A stretch of DNA of 64,000 nucleotides from Xenoacremonium recifei (GCA_012184525.1 WOFQ01000039.1:273999-337998); one strand, 5' to 3'. Positions 12,519 through 23,878 are shown, counted from the first letter of the stretch. The notes: generated from the letters alone by a model not told the origin. Translations and numbers: made by a program.

Positions 12519-13815
12519 TTAGATATATCCCTTGAGAACTGCTGCTTCGGCATTCAATATCGATGAGCCAGCAGCTCCGATAACAGCTACAAATGGGTCA
12601 GTAAGAAATGCACATCAACGCTATGTAAATGAAAGACCAGAACTCACTGTTATGGCTCAGAGCCACAAACTTCAGATCGAAGATACCGCTCTCATCCTCG
12701 CGGACGCGACCAACGCTGACGGTGTAGCCGCGGCCAAGCTCGCGGTCCAGACGGGGCTGGGGTCGGTCGTCCTCCTCGAAAACCATGATGGGCGGGTTCG
12801 GCGCGGACGGGCAGCCAAGAGTCTGGGCGTCGGAGGTGTAGGCGCGCAGAGCCTCCTTGACCTGCGCAGCCGAGGGCGGGGGCTGGCGCGCAAACTTGAG
12901 CGAGACGCAGGCAGTGTGGCCGTCCATGACAGGCACGCGATTGCAAGAGGCGCTGACGCGAAGACCCTCCTGCTCGACAAAGGCGGTGCGGCCGTCGTTG
13001 ATGGACCCGAGGATCTTGCGGGCCTCGGTCTCGAGCTTGTCCTCCTCGCCCTTGATGAAGGGCACGACGTTGTCGATGATGTCCATGGAGGAGACGCCCG
13101 GGTAGCCGGCGCCGGAGACGGCCTGCATGGTGACGATGCTGACGGTGTCGATGGGGCCGAAGGCGGCTTGGAGGGCGGCGAAGGGGATGACGAGCCCGAT
13201 GACGGCGCAGTTGGAGTTGCAGACCAGGAAGCCCTTGGAGAGGCCGCGGACGCTGCGCTGGTGGGGGATGAGGTCCAGGTGTGGGAGGTTGACGGTGGGG
13301 ACGACGAGCGGCACGAGGGGATCGCGGCGGTAGTTTTTGGCGTTGGAGAAGACGGGGATCTCGGCCTTTGTGAATTCCATCTCTGGATGGAGGGGTTAGC
13401 TCGGCGAGTCCAGCTGGTCCCTGGGCAGCAGTGTCCGGAGCCATGGGAGGAGAGGGAGAAACGCACCAATGTCACCAGCAACATCGGCGTCCAGTCCGCT
13501 GAACACGACATCGCAGTCCTTGAACTCCTCCGCCTTGCACTCCTTCACCACCAGTTCCGCAACGTCCCCCATGGGCGCAGCCTGCTTCCACCGCACGGCA
13601 TCCTTGTACTTCTTGCCGGCAGAGCGCGACGACGCGCCGACGGCGTGGAGCTTGAGGTAGGGGTGTTGCTGGAGGAGGAGGATGAATCGCTGGCCGACGG
13701 AGCCCGTGCAGCCGAGGACGCCTGAGGAGCAAGATGTTTGGTTAGCTGGAGGGGAGTGGTGATGGCGGGGGAGGGGCATCGTACCGCATTTCTTGACGGG
13801 GAATTCTGAGGCCAT
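12519..13815 (-). CDS. hom2: Aspartate-semialdehyde dehydrogenase
   Basis: Four exons (13785-13815, 13467-13721, 12648-13382, 12519-12586) give 362 residues, close to the yeast enzyme's length. It makes L-aspartate-4-semialdehyde from aspartyl phosphate with NADPH in the homoserine/threonine/methionine pathway. The NADP loop is [13 protein letters not shown], split by intron 1. The active-site cysteine lies in VCNSNCAV, and the His of VMDGHTACV is the expected acid/base residue. All three introns are GT-AG and restore one frame. The 68-nt last exon (ends KGYI) is too short to stand out as an ORF. A long antisense frame over this gene (12532-13725) is a codon-bias shadow. Confidence 0.95.
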
Positions 13816-14129
13816 GGTGATGGGGGAGCCTTTTGGAGGCCAATTGGAGTAATGGGAGGAGAGGGAGAGGGTGAAGAGGAGGAAGGCAGGGGCGTGAGTC
13901 AGAAAGGAGCTCCGACGTATGACTTTGGCAGGTTTGGTGTTGAGGATGAGTCGTTGGAAGAGAGACCCCGCCATCACAAAATTTCCCCGCTATCGGAGTG
14001 CTAAGAACGGGTGGATCCCTCCCGCCTAGGTTTAGTTTAAGGTACCTAGGTGTAAGTACCTCAATAAGGCGGGCACAGAAGACATGAGAGCAACCTCACT
14101 TCAACTCCTCATTTATTTCATCTCTTCAA
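13816..14129. other. Short intergenic region upstream of hom2
   Basis: About 310 bp. It includes a CT-rich (plus strand GA-rich) promoter-like block at 13850-13900 and a GGTACCTAGG-type stretch near 14040. No gene is seen. Confidence 0.4.
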
Positions 14130-15155
14130 CTACAGCTCCAAATACTCCTCAATCTTCCGTAAAGCAACCTCATCACCCTCCACCGTCCCGCTCAATTCCT
14201 CGTCTAGCCAGCCTTCCGTCCAACCACCGCCAAAGTCGATGACCCAAGCATCGTCTGTTTCACGGTGAATCAGCACATTGCCAGCTTTTCCGTCTCCCCA
14301 TGTAATCCCCATGTGGTGCAGCGACTGTATGGTCTCACGAATCTGAGACGCCCACTTCATTCGGCGGTGGCGGTCGATGGCAGAGACAGTCTTGATGCTT
14401 CCCAGAGTCGACAGTTCTGATGACTCTGGTACCGGGATGTATTCCACCAGGAACCCAATGACCTGCTTGGTGTCGGGCGCTTCGATCAAACCCAGGAGCT
14501 TAGGGATGCGGAGGGCGCTCGCGTTGGCGGATGTGGTAATCTTCCAGAGACAGTCCAGCTCCCTCTGCGCAACGTCTTGCCCATGAAGAGCGCCCGCCTT
14601 GGCGCACATCTCTTTCCCCTCAACCATCACACGTGAAACGTAGCCGTCATCGTAAAGATCTTCGAGGACATGAATACTCTTAGTGGAGAAGATTGGCAAG
14701 CTGAAGGCCTCATCCTGCTTCAGATGGAAGGGAACGCCAGATGAACCGAGGAGAGCTGTGCTGCTCGGAGCAGGAGTGGTGTTGTGAATTACCCCTGCCT
14801 TTCCATTCATTGTTTGGAATGAAAAATTGTGCTCTTGCGGGAAGAGGAGGGAGTGCAGGTCATGTGAGGGCGCAACACCTGGTGCCATCGGCGGAGCGAG
14901 CTGATCAAAGAGAGACCTTCCAGTGTCAACAATAGCGTCAAAGATCTCGCCCGCGACAACGCCGGATTTCTCATCGTCGCTGCCATCGTCAGTGTCATTT
15001 TGTCTGTCGATGAAGACGTTTTCAATTGGGGGAGCGGTGGTGCTCGATGGAGAGCGGTGGAGGTGAACGACAAGGCGGGCATCATTCCAACGAAGGTCGA
15101 CGGATATATGGTCCCTCGAATGCGTGAATATCTCCTCCAGGTGATGAGTCTTCAT
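14130..15155 (-). CDS. Kinase-like fold protein, atypical catalytic motifs
   Basis: The frame from the first ATG encodes 341 residues. The C-terminal half resembles a protein-kinase fold: a Lys in the VEGKEMCAKA strand, WGDGKAGNVLIH in place of the usual HRDxKxxN, and VIDFGGGW in place of DFG. The catalytic Asp, Asn and metal-binding Asp are present, but His-Arg of HRD is replaced. Residues 1-130 hold an acidic linker (DDGSDDEKSG) and are not recognised. The frame is also open 92 nt further upstream, and a splice joining it to the casein-kinase-1-like gene keeps frame, so this may be the C-terminal part of one larger protein. Standalone proteins of this type are common in fungi; substrates are unknown. 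Confidence 0.75.
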   Translation of the reverse strand: MKTHHLEEIFTHSRDHISVDLRWNDARLVVHLHRSPSSTTAPPIENVFIDRQNDTDDGSDDEKSGVVAGEIFDAIVDTGRSLFDQLAPPMAPGVAPSHDLHSLLFPQEHNFSFQTMNGKAGVIHNTTPAPSSTALLGSSGVPFHLKQDEAFSLPIFSTKSIHVLEDLYDDGYVSRVMVEGKEMCAKAGALHGQDVAQRELDCLWKITTSANASALRIPKLLGLIEAPDTKQVIGFLVEYIPVPESSELSTLGSIKTVSAIDRHRRMKWASQIRETIQSLHHMGITWGDGKAGNVLIHRETDDAWVIDFGGGWTEGWLDEELSGTVEGDEVALRKIEEYLEL

Positions 15156-15275
15156 CACCTTGGCCTCTAGTCCGCGGTCTGGTGAGTGGAAAGCTGAAGG
15201 TGAGTGTTCATCACCTTGAGCCGTATTATTCTGCGCACCTGCACCTTCTACAGCATCACTTGAAACCTTCTAAAA

Positions 15276-16365
15276 TCACTTCCCGTTAGCAAAGGTACAT
15301 TTAATATAGGGGACGGGCTTACAGACTTGTCTATAGGCCTCGTTGAATAGCTTCTCTGTCCAATCGAAGATACTGTCGTACTTGAACCCCCGGGACTGGT
15401 AGAGACGGCGAAACAGCCGACGGAGATATGCGTAATCTGGCAGGTCGTCAAAACCCAGCGATCGAGCGTATTTGATGTACGTCGCGAACTCGTTGGGAAG
15501 CCCCTCGCAAAGCTCCTCAACCGACAGATCCATCTTCTTTTGCTTTATCGCTTCATCAGTCTTCTCCTGATTCCATGGGAGGGAGCCCTTCGCTAGGTAT
15601 AGCAACACATATCCCAGGGACTCAAGATCGTCTCTCCAAGACTGTTCTGGCGTTTCATTAGTTACAAGCCGGATGGTCTGTGTTTCAGAGTAAGAACATA
15701 CGCATGTTATTGTGGTTATTCAAGCTGGCGTAGTAACTGGTACCGATGTTGATAGATTTGCCGTCTCGATACATCTCTGCCTCGGAAAACTCGATTGCTA
15801 GACCAAAGTCGATCATGTAAAGAACATTCCCTTTCCTGTCGACTCCCATCAGGAGATTCTCTGGCTTGATATCGCGGTGGATAATGCCCTTGGAATGAAC
15901 ATACTGGACCCGGGAGATGGCCTGGTCGGCGATAAGCAGGATTGTCTTGAGTGAAAGCCTTCGGTCGCAGTAGTTGAGTAGGTCCTGAAGCGAAGGGCCA
16001 AGAGCATCGAATACTAGGATGGAGTATGTATTTTCCTGTCCAACCCACCGTAATTGCGATATGCCAACACCGCCCGACAGTAACTTGTATGTCTCTGCTT
16101 CAGTGTCGACTATATAGCGCTTCTCGGAATCCACCAGTTTGATAGCGACCTCTTCGTTCGTCCGGAGATCGGTCCCTGGCTAGGTTAGTATCAGCACTGT
16201 TCGGTACAATCAACATCGCAAACATACCTGCGTATACGAGACCAAAGCTGCCTTTGCCAATCTTGCCGTCGACACGGTATTTCTCCTTGATGGTGATGTC
16301 CTGGGAAAAGAGAGACTAAGAGAGGGCCTTCCGGATCTTGAATACCAGCGGGTTCATACCTTCAT
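15276..16365 (-). CDS. Divergent casein kinase 1-like protein kinase
   Basis: Exons 16360-16365, 16228-16300, 15702-16175 and 15276-15646 give 307 residues. The first exon encodes only Met-Lys. The glycine loop is [12 protein letters not shown], the ATP lysine VAIKL, the catalytic loop [11 protein letters not shown] and the metal site MIDFGLA. The CK1 signature after DFG is degenerate ([13 protein letters not shown] rather than the usual GTARYAS), while [15 protein letters not shown] and [22 protein letters not shown] are clearly CK1. It is probably an accessory paralog, not the housekeeping enzyme. The 3' end is uncertain: a GTAAGC donor and a GCTAAC branch site sit inside the last 50 coding bases, so the transcript may splice onward into the adjacent kinase-like gene. 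Confidence 0.85.
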
Positions 16366-17270
16366 CCTCGTTGTGTTTCCTTGGTCGTCTTTCTATCTAT
16401 ACTGCAGGCCGACCGGGGAAGAGGGATATGACCTAAGCAGAAATGGTTTTTGGAATGACAAGAGAAGTCCAAGAGCAAAATTTGCCTTCTAGCCATCTTG
16501 GAGATGGTCGTAGTAGCGTTGGGTGGTGGCATTTGAACTCACTGGCATCCGACCCCCATGACTGCCGTGAGACTACAAAGGACACAAGAAGTTGATGGAC
16601 TAGTGGCTTTGACCCCCTTTACGCTCTGGTCGCTAGAGTAGTGAAGCAATCAAAATAGAGAAGAGAGAAAAACCGCACAAGGAAAGCTTTGATCAATCTT
16701 TGCCAACTGTTTCCGGAGCATTTCCTTTGTTCCTTCAATCAGTGTTTTGGGCCGACAGAATGCTTCTCTTTTGACCATGCCGAGTTGAGCAGCAGTTTTC
16801 CCCTACATGCACTCTAATTCTTACCAGCTCAAGGGCGACTACAGACAGTCTCCTTTGGCGATTACTTCAATGACTTCTGTGTTGGCTCTCCCCGATGTGA
16901 TGACCATGGAGATCCGGAAGCGGCAGCGGACAGACGAGCTATCGCAATGCAATTCGCCCCCGAAGAGGGTGCGATCAACCGATAAACACAACTTCCCACC
17001 ATAATTCTGGGATAATTTATCGAAGGTTTGGCTCACACAGCGCGCTTTGAGAGAGCTCGATCGTCGAAATAGTGCGCGACCCCCTTCAGCGTTTACAGCT
17101 TTCGGATTCCATCCTACAGACCTTGCTCGATTCGCAAGATGCGGCGGCCCGGATCTACGTCATTTACGCGTTAGACTGCAGACCTCCTCTTCTATTAATG
17201 TGTTGATTCGCTCATATCTTTGCAGAATTACAGACCGAAACACGAGATGGATAGTAGAAGTCCTTCCGCA
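16366..17270. other. Intergenic region with one small doubtful ORF
   Basis: This holds the promoter of the CK1-like gene. A 65-codon plus-strand frame at 16807-17004 (contains MEIRKRQRTDEL and a PPKR stretch) could be a small basic protein or an exon remnant, but nothing else supports it. Confidence 0.4.
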
Positions 17271-17399
17271 CAGTATTAGGGACCAGTATTAGGGACCAGT
17301 ATTAGGGACCAGTATTAGGGACCAGTATTAGGGACCAGTATTAGGGACCAGTATTAGGGACCAGTATTAGGGACCAGTATTAGGGACCAGTATTAGGGA
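17271..17399 (+). repeat. 13-bp tandem minisatellite containing TTAGGG
   Basis: About ten head-to-tail copies of the unit CAGTATTAGGGAC, nearly perfect; the last copy ends in T instead of C. Each unit carries the hexamer TTAGGG, the common ascomycete telomere repeat, embedded in seven other bases. It lies just downstream of the 3' end of the DUF3669 gene. Confidence 0.97.
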
Positions 17400-17488
17400 T
17401 CCGGGCTCTTGAGACACTTTTCTGCAAATGCAATCTTTATTGCTGTTACTATCTCTCTGAACTGACCAACGTTTAATACAATCCACCG

Positions 17489-18514
17489 CTACGCGTGAGA
17501 CGGTCCCCTGTCATACAGCCCTTTCGTTTCCTCTATCCTATCCACAAGAGCAAGAGGAATATTGTGGAATTTCCGAGGCAGGTAAGTCCTACTCTGCTCT
17601 ATATAAACACTGCGAAAGTAGGACCAAAGCATGTGATCGCTGACGTTCTCACTGCCTGGCCTTGGGTAGAAAGGGTCGTTCCGCCAGAAGCTCTTGACTG
17701 CAGCATTAATGAAGCTCTCACCGTCGTGGTCCATGGAAACCTTCCTGCAGCAATCAAAATCGAGAACCCAGACGGTATGAGGTCCGAGTTCTCCCCAGTC
17801 GAACTGGCCTGGTACCCCTTGCCGAGGAGGAGCCAGGACAAATTCGACGTCGGAGGCATCAATATTAGCAACCCAATGAAAGAAGGCCAGGGCCTCTGCC
17901 ATAGCTTTGGCGTACCCTTGCAAAAGCGAGCGCTCCATACCAAGCTCTTCCATTCTATCGACGTGAAGAGGGAAGTTACGGAGACTGAAGAAGGCGTGAC
18001 GCCTGCACTGCTTACTCGCTGACTTTGAGTATTGTCGGCGGCCAAGATAGGGGCGGATGAGACAGTGCTCGCTTGTAGGGTCGCTGAGCAAGTCATTCCG
18101 TTTCTGAACAGCATCTGCCCCCCAGCCCAGAGGAGCATATTCATCGACTAGTAGCTTGCGAGCTGAGTTTGGCATCGGAAGTATCTTCTCGTTCAGAAGG
18201 GCGTTGCAGGCCGACGAGTTTGGCGGAAGGTAAGGCAAGATTTGCGGCCATTGGGGAGAGTCGCTTCGTAGGAATGAATAGCAATGAGAAATGTTGAATG
18301 ACGTGCAGTTGGCTCGGTCTTCAGCATCGAGTAAGTGTTGGTGGACATGAAACTCATTCTCTAGAGACCGGCCAGGACCGCCGTCTTCCCGCTTCATAGC
18401 GACCGGAGTAAACCAAACAGGGGCAGACCAAACGGAGCCACAAAACCCCTGCCCGATCCTTCGCAAAGGCGATGCAGAAGATGTGAGCTTTGCAACGGCT
18501 GAATCTGCGTCCAT
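17489..18514 (-). CDS. DUF3669 domain protein
   Basis: An intronless gene of 341 residues. Residues about 180-260 hold SLRNFPLHVDRMEELGM and YAKAMAEALAFFHW followed by DASDVEFVLAP, the hallmark of the fungal DUF3669 family, which is often annotated as zinc-finger or kinase-like. An N-terminal IGQGFCGSVW with VAMKRED resembles a kinase glycine loop and ATP lysine, and VLDFDCC resembles a DFG position. A degenerate kinase fold is therefore plausible, but this is inference. The tail carries NDPFYPRP, common in the family. The molecular role is unknown. Confidence 0.85.
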   Translation of the reverse strand: MDADSAVAKLTSSASPLRRIGQGFCGSVWSAPVWFTPVAMKREDGGPGRSLENEFHVHQHLLDAEDRANCTSFNISHCYSFLRSDSPQWPQILPYLPPNSSACNALLNEKILPMPNSARKLLVDEYAPLGWGADAVQKRNDLLSDPTSEHCLIRPYLGRRQYSKSASKQCRRHAFFSLRNFPLHVDRMEELGMERSLLQGYAKAMAEALAFFHWVANIDASDVEFVLAPPRQGVPGQFDWGELGPHTVWVLDFDCCRKVSMDHDGESFINAAVKSFWRNDPFYPRPGSENVSDHMLWSYFRSVYIEQSRTYLPRKFHNIPLALVDRIEETKGLYDRGPSHA

Positions 18515-19293
18515 GCTGGTGGTTTTGTGCCTTGATGATACATGTAGGATGTTACTGAGCTGCGATGTAGGTGATGAAAGGTAGTGATAGCTAAAAAAGT
18601 TGATGATGAGGAAAGGAAATCTCTTATTAATGGCCTTGGGAGAAGAAGACGGTTTATGAGACTGGATAAGGTGCAGGAACCCTTATGAGCACCGCCAAGC
18701 AAAGTAAGTTTGACGGCATGTTGCGAGGTCCAGACTGGCACTTCATCTTCGTCTTTTCAAACCCATACGTCACCCAAAGCCCCAAAGGAGCATGCATTGA
18801 AGACCTCATCTAGTTGTAGCACGGTGGAAGCCGAGCCGTCTGCCCCTGTTACAGCGTCAGCACTACTAGTCCTTTCACTGACCGACCTATTAGCGCAGTG
18901 GGCAAGCTCTGGTTCGGGATGCGCCCAAGGTCAGCATATCAAGACAGAAGAAGTCAGGCATTGGACAGAGAAAGCCGGTTGATGGAAGCCAGCATCATCG
19001 CTCGGATCTTATTCTCACGATGCCTTCGGAGTGCAGGCAATAACTTGACTCAATCTTATTCAGCGGCCAACTGACCTTTCGATATAAGGTGTAATTGATA
19101 CTTTAAAAAGTTCATGACCCGAGAAAACGCTCGGTAATGCAGACCCGAACGCAAGAACCGTGTGTATCCATCCTAACGCCTATATATGCATGAGTTCCCC
19201 TTCCGTTCTTTCCCACCTCTTGTCGCATAATGTGGTTCCCCTTGAATGATGGGGTCGCCCATTCTATAAGAATGCATAGCCTCTGAAAGCGGT
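18515..19293. other. Intergenic region
   Basis: About 780 bp between two minus-strand genes: the promoter of the DUF3669 gene and the 3' UTR of the PQ-loop gene. No gene-like frame is seen. Confidence 0.5.
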
Positions 19294-20567
19294 CTATTCG
19301 ACCGCACTGTTTCGTCGACCGCCGGCATATAATCGGAACTGAACAAAGATAATGGAGTCTTCCACGATGGTTCCTAGGGAGCCCAGGAGCCATGGCAAGG
19401 CATTGAGGAGGTAGGCGCGGTCTTGCGAATAGGCGACGAGGCTGATGCCATAGGTCAAGTTTCCGGTCAAAGAAAGCATGAAGAACAGCAGAGCGAGGCC
19501 TTCACACGATTTCTCTCGGTAGTTCTTAACGATTTGAGGGACTCGAGCGCTGTAACAGAAACAATCACATCAGTACTGGCCTCATCTGCTTCCGAAAATG
19601 GCACTCACCAAAGATAGCATATAGCACTGATGTAGCCGAGGGTCATGCCGATGATCTCGGTGGGACTCTTTGCATCATCCGGAGACTCGGGAACACCAGA
19701 GTCGTCGCGATCCCAGGCACCCATGCGATACGAGACGAACCACCCCGCGAAGCCCACGAGATAGACGGCCAACAAGCTGAGCGCGTTATGAAGCAGCGGC
19801 TTGCTATCTGGGGTCTCGTCCTCGCCCGTCACAATCTTCCTCAGCGGCTCCATCGAGGACTCGGTATGCGTCGCATGTCGGCGGTGGGAACCGGGGAGGC
19901 CGAACGACTCGCTTCTCCGCCGTCGAATCAGCGGGGAGTCCTCCGAGGCCTCGGAATCCTCGATCTGGCGGCGTCGCGCAGCTCGTCGGGCATTGATGGT
20001 GTTGTAGTAGAGACATTGGCTGATAAGGACGACATCGGCGATGCAGAAGTACCCGGCCAATGCGACGGCAGTGGGAGCAAGTCGAGTGAAGAGCGCGCCT
20101 AGAAGAGGTTAGCATGCCATGCAAACAGGTGAAGGTGTGCGCTACGGAAAGTAAAATTTGAATGGCAAGCTGCAGCCCCAAAGCTAGAACAATCCCGCCG
20201 ATCAAGCAGATTTTGACAGGGAAAAAAGACCAATGGGAATCTGCAGCAAAGGACAAGGGAACGAGGAATAGGTTGCACGAACCGACGAGGTTTGTCGCAT
20301 CACCGAGCAGCCAGACGACGAGAAAGGCCATGCTGAGGCCATCGGCGCTCTGAGCCTTGTAGTTGGCGAACAATTGCGGGAGCTAGAGAGAGAAAGAGAG
20401 AATTAGCTGCTGGCAGTCGATCTCAAACACCGTCGCTTGGGCTGAGAACGCACGAGAAGGCATATCCAGGCCGTCAAGCTTATGCTGCCAAAGACGCCCG
20501 ATAAGGCTTGGGTGAGGAGGAGGCGGTGGCCGGCGACCGCAAAGGCGGCGGCGGCCGTGGAAGACAT
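19294..20567 (-). CDS. PQ-loop vacuolar amino-acid transporter-like protein
   Basis: Four exons (20454-20567, 20283-20382, 19609-20098, 19294-19549) give 319 residues. Intron 2 (184 nt, donor GTTCGT) is hidden inside an open frame; removing it restores the family sequence NLVGALFTRLAPTAVALAGYF. The two PQ motifs are LPQLFANYK near residue 39 and ARVPQIVKNYRE near residue 237, each opening a three-helix bundle. An Arg-rich loop (RRRRSESFG) lies between the bundles. This is the Ypq/Stm1/Rtc2 layout of vacuolar exporters of basic amino acids, seven-helix proteins related to PQLC2. The vacuolar location is taken from the family. Confidence 0.9.
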
Positions 20568-21789
20568 GGCGAGGGCGATATGAGGCTGGGTGGGAGGCAG
20601 GAGAATTACTGAAAAGAAGAGGGGAGGAGGAGGCAAGGTTGAGTTGAGTGAGAGGAGGAGGAATTTGTGGTTGGAAGAAGGCAAAGAAAGAGTCAGAAGG
20701 TGGCTCACGAGGTCACTGATCCAGATTGTGGTGGGATGAGCCCGCCCATTGAGATATGAATCAGACGGGGGACGGGACCCGTTATCGGCTGCCAGATGCT
20801 TATCGTGCGCGCGAGCTGGCAAACCCTGCCCTGTCCGGCCAAGCCAATTGCCTAGGTATGTACCTTACAGGGGGCATCAGTGGCTGCGAGTGCCCTGAAG
20901 CCACCTGGAGCCACCTGGAGGGGTTGGAGCTGGTGGGGGGTTAATCGGGGCGGATTGCAAAGGCGAGCAACAGCATTGGCCGCCCGTTATCAGACGCGGC
21001 AGGTGCGTGCAGGCGCGGACCCCGCTGTGACGCACCTGCCTGGGCAAACTGGGGTGGGCTTGCCGAAAAGGTTTCCCGCTCAAGGTTGGCTCGCGCCTGC
21101 CCTCCATCTGCGTGTGCCATGCATGAGTTGCCATTGCCCGCATTTGACAGAATTGATAAGGGTCCAACTCTAAATGCTGGGAAGCCATGTGGTTGACATC
21201 ACAGCTTACCTTGGGTGCCTTACATAACTCGATACTTCCAGCACACTCTGAAAATGCGTACGATCCTCGCTCTCGCAACAGCACACCGCCAGCCAGCCAC
21301 TTTGGTTTGTCCCGCCACGGCGATCCGGACCCGGACCTCAGCTGAGCTGCGGCAATCGCAACGTGACTCGACTGACTGTGTCTCACCGATGCGTAAAACT
21401 GGAGACCATCCGAGACGCACCACTGGCGCAGGTTCGTCCAGTTGACCAGGCCTTCTGCCACGGCCTGGCCCGGGCCTCACGTGGGGCTGGCCATCTGCCT
21501 TGATTCGCCTCGATCCCCCTGTTCCTCCAGCAACTTGCGGCCTGCTGGCGGCGGCCCTGTGCCAACCAGAATAGGCGCTGGAGGTCAGTTGCGACGGGAC
21601 TCACTGGCCTGGCCTGGCGCTCAGCCTCGCCTCGTCATCCTGTGAGCGCCTCGCCTCGTCTCACAGCTCAGTCCTTCACAACAACACAACCTTGACGTCC
21701 ACCGGCTGGACCACTCGCTATTTAACCTCAAGAAACGCATTATTTCTCAAGACTAGATCCCGCGATCCTCGTCCGACCCCTCGTTCCTC
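20568..21789. other. Divergent promoter region (PQ-loop gene / nuclease)
   Basis: About 1.2 kb between divergent genes. A short direct repeat GCCACCTGGA occurs twice near 20899-20918. Frames here are GC-rich shadows. No RNA gene is recognised. Confidence 0.45.
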
Positions 21790-22809
21790 ATGAAGCTTCA
21801 AACGACCTCTTTGGCCCTGGGCCTCGTCACCCTCCCAGGCGCCATGGCTTGGGGTAGTATGTTACTGGCTGAAGCGCCTTGGTAACGCGAATCTCACGCT
21901 GACCCGTCCTTGCAGGCTTGGGTCACATCACCACAGCTTATCTTGCCAGTAATTTCGTCTCTAATTCGACAGAGGCCTTCTTCCAGGACCTCTTGCGTAG
22001 CGATGAGCCAGACTACATGGCCAAGGTCGCAAGCTGGGCCGACTCAATCCGATACACCAAATGGGGCCGGTTCACCAGCACCTTTCACTTCATCGACGCT
22101 CACGATGACCCTCCCGCGTCCTGCAATGTCGACTACGACCGCGACTGCAAGGAGACGGGCTGCGTCATCAGCGCCCTGGCCAACTACACCGAGCAGTCCC
22201 TGGACCACGAGTTGCCGACCTGGCTGAGGGCTCAGGCGGCCAAGTTCGTCATCCACTTCGTCGGAGACTTGCACCAGCCGCTGCACAACGAGGATGTGGC
22301 CAAGGGCGGCAATGGCATCTACGTGCTCTTCGACGGGCGCCACTTCAATCTGCACCATGTCTGGGACAGCTCCATCGCTGAGAAGTGGATTGGCGGCATG
22401 CACGGCAGCCCTTACGTTCTGGCCAAGAAGTGGGCGAACCAGTTGACCGTGGAGATCACCGATGGCAAGTTTGCTGAGGAGAAGAAGGAGTGGCTGAAGG
22501 ACCTCAACTTTGACAACGCGACGAGCACAGCCATGGCCTGGTCGAGGGAGGCCAACGCGATTGTGTGCACTCATGGTAAGTGGCCGCTACGATGAAGATG
22601 CTGGACGTGCTGTACTGACATTCTCAGTTTTCCCCGAAGGTCCCAAGGCCATCGTCGGCCAGGAGCTCGGAGGCGAGTACTTTGACAAGGCTGGTCCGGT
22701 CATTGAGAAGCAGGTTGCTCGCGCAGGCTACCGGATGGCTGCCTGGCTCGATAGCATTGTCGAGGCATACCATGCGGGATCAGCAGAAGAAATCTCAGAA
22801 GAGTTGTAA
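21790..22809 (+). CDS. Secreted S1/P1-type nuclease
   Basis: Exons 21790-21856, 21916-22575 and 22628-22809 give 302 residues. A signal peptide (LALGLVTLPGAMA) ends right before WGSLGH. The mature N-terminal Trp is a zinc ligand in S1/P1 nucleases, and this decides the first donor (GTATGT) over an alternative one base set earlier. Further zinc-site and fold motifs are FHFIDAHDDPP, KFVIHFVGDLHQPLH and FNLHHVWDSS. The enzyme family cleaves single-stranded DNA and RNA with three zinc ions and is secreted, often for phosphate or nucleotide scavenging. The length is as expected. Confidence 0.94.
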
Positions 22810-23878
22810 GACAGCACATTGATTGACGATTTGTTTTGGATGCATAGATGATGATCGTTGCATGTCGATGGCGTTTCTCAGCTGGGTAACAAAGTAGCAT
22901 ATTCGAGGAGATCTGATCTTAGGTAGTCAAGAGACTCTTCCCTGCAATCTTCTCCTCACTGGGAGAAACCAGACAGACCAGCACTTAATTTATTGCGATT
23001 ACATATGTGCGGACGCATCGAGTGTTTTGGCTCCATATGTCCATCGGCAAATTGAATGCATAATGGTATCTTTGGTGGCTGGTGGAGACCCCGAAGAAGC
23101 TCACTAGGAACGCGCTTCACCATCACCAGCACCACCATCACCTCCACCGTCATCGCCAGCACGACCACCTCCTCGAGCACTTCGTCCACCACCACTAGCC
23201 CCAATGCAACCCGCCCCTCCTGGTATTTTGAGAGACTTGCCCATTCAAAGCAGGCCCGACACGTCTGGCGGTAAAGTCGCATCCAGGGTAGAGCCAGAGA
23301 CAGAGACAGAGATAGGTACTCTAACCCAGCAATATACGCATCTGTCCGAGAATGTCCGACCGGAGACGCGACGTGAAACCCAGGAGGAAGAGGAAGAATG
23401 AGGAAGAATGAGGCAGGCCACCGACAAAGGCAAAGTTGGGGTGCTCGCGCCCTTGAGAAAAACGTTGTATGACTTTTCACCAATCAATAAGACTGAATCT
23501 CGGCTTTTAGGGTGATCCTTTCATAGTACTGTGGCTGTTGTCGCGATTCATATAGGGGAAGTAGCAACAAAAGTTACTCAATTCAGATTCAGCAAAATTT
23601 CAGGGAATTCCAACAATATTATATGCATCCATTGAGCTCTAAATATCGTGCTGTCCCATATCCAAGCAACTCTCCCTCTTTCAAATGGCATTAGCACCAT
23701 TTCTGTAGTCCGGCGCAGTTTCGGCTGAGTTTCCAATACCAGGATGCCTGGGCCAATCACTATTTAGTCTGCTTATCAAATCCAATGGGAAAACTGGATC
23801 CAACAGTCTCGACACGGTCGACTGTCGGCCGAGTCTCAACCTGCCTCTTACAACACTCAACATTTTCTCGCCGACAAT
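22810..23878. other. Intergenic region with low-complexity CAC/CAT tract
   Basis: A CAC/CAT/CTC triplet-rich stretch at about 23117-23200 generates His/Thr/Ser or Val/Glu pseudo-translations. Two near-identical GAGGAAGAATGAG units lie at about 23388-23411. No gene is supported. Confidence 0.5.

Noticed and set aside
12532..13725. Long plus-strand ORF (397 codons) rich in Gly/Asp/Val
   Set aside because: Exactly antisense to the aspartate-semialdehyde dehydrogenase exons; it arises from third-codon-position GC bias.
20099..20282. Open continuation of PQ-loop exon 2 as coding sequence
   Set aside because: The continuation lacks family resemblance and does not fit the next exon's phase; removing a 184-nt intron (GTTCGT...CTAG) restores the conserved NLVGALFTRLAPT region.
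23117..23200. CAC/CAT-rich stretch as a possible CRISPR-like or structured array
   Set aside because: Irregular triplet low complexity without repeat-spacer organisation.
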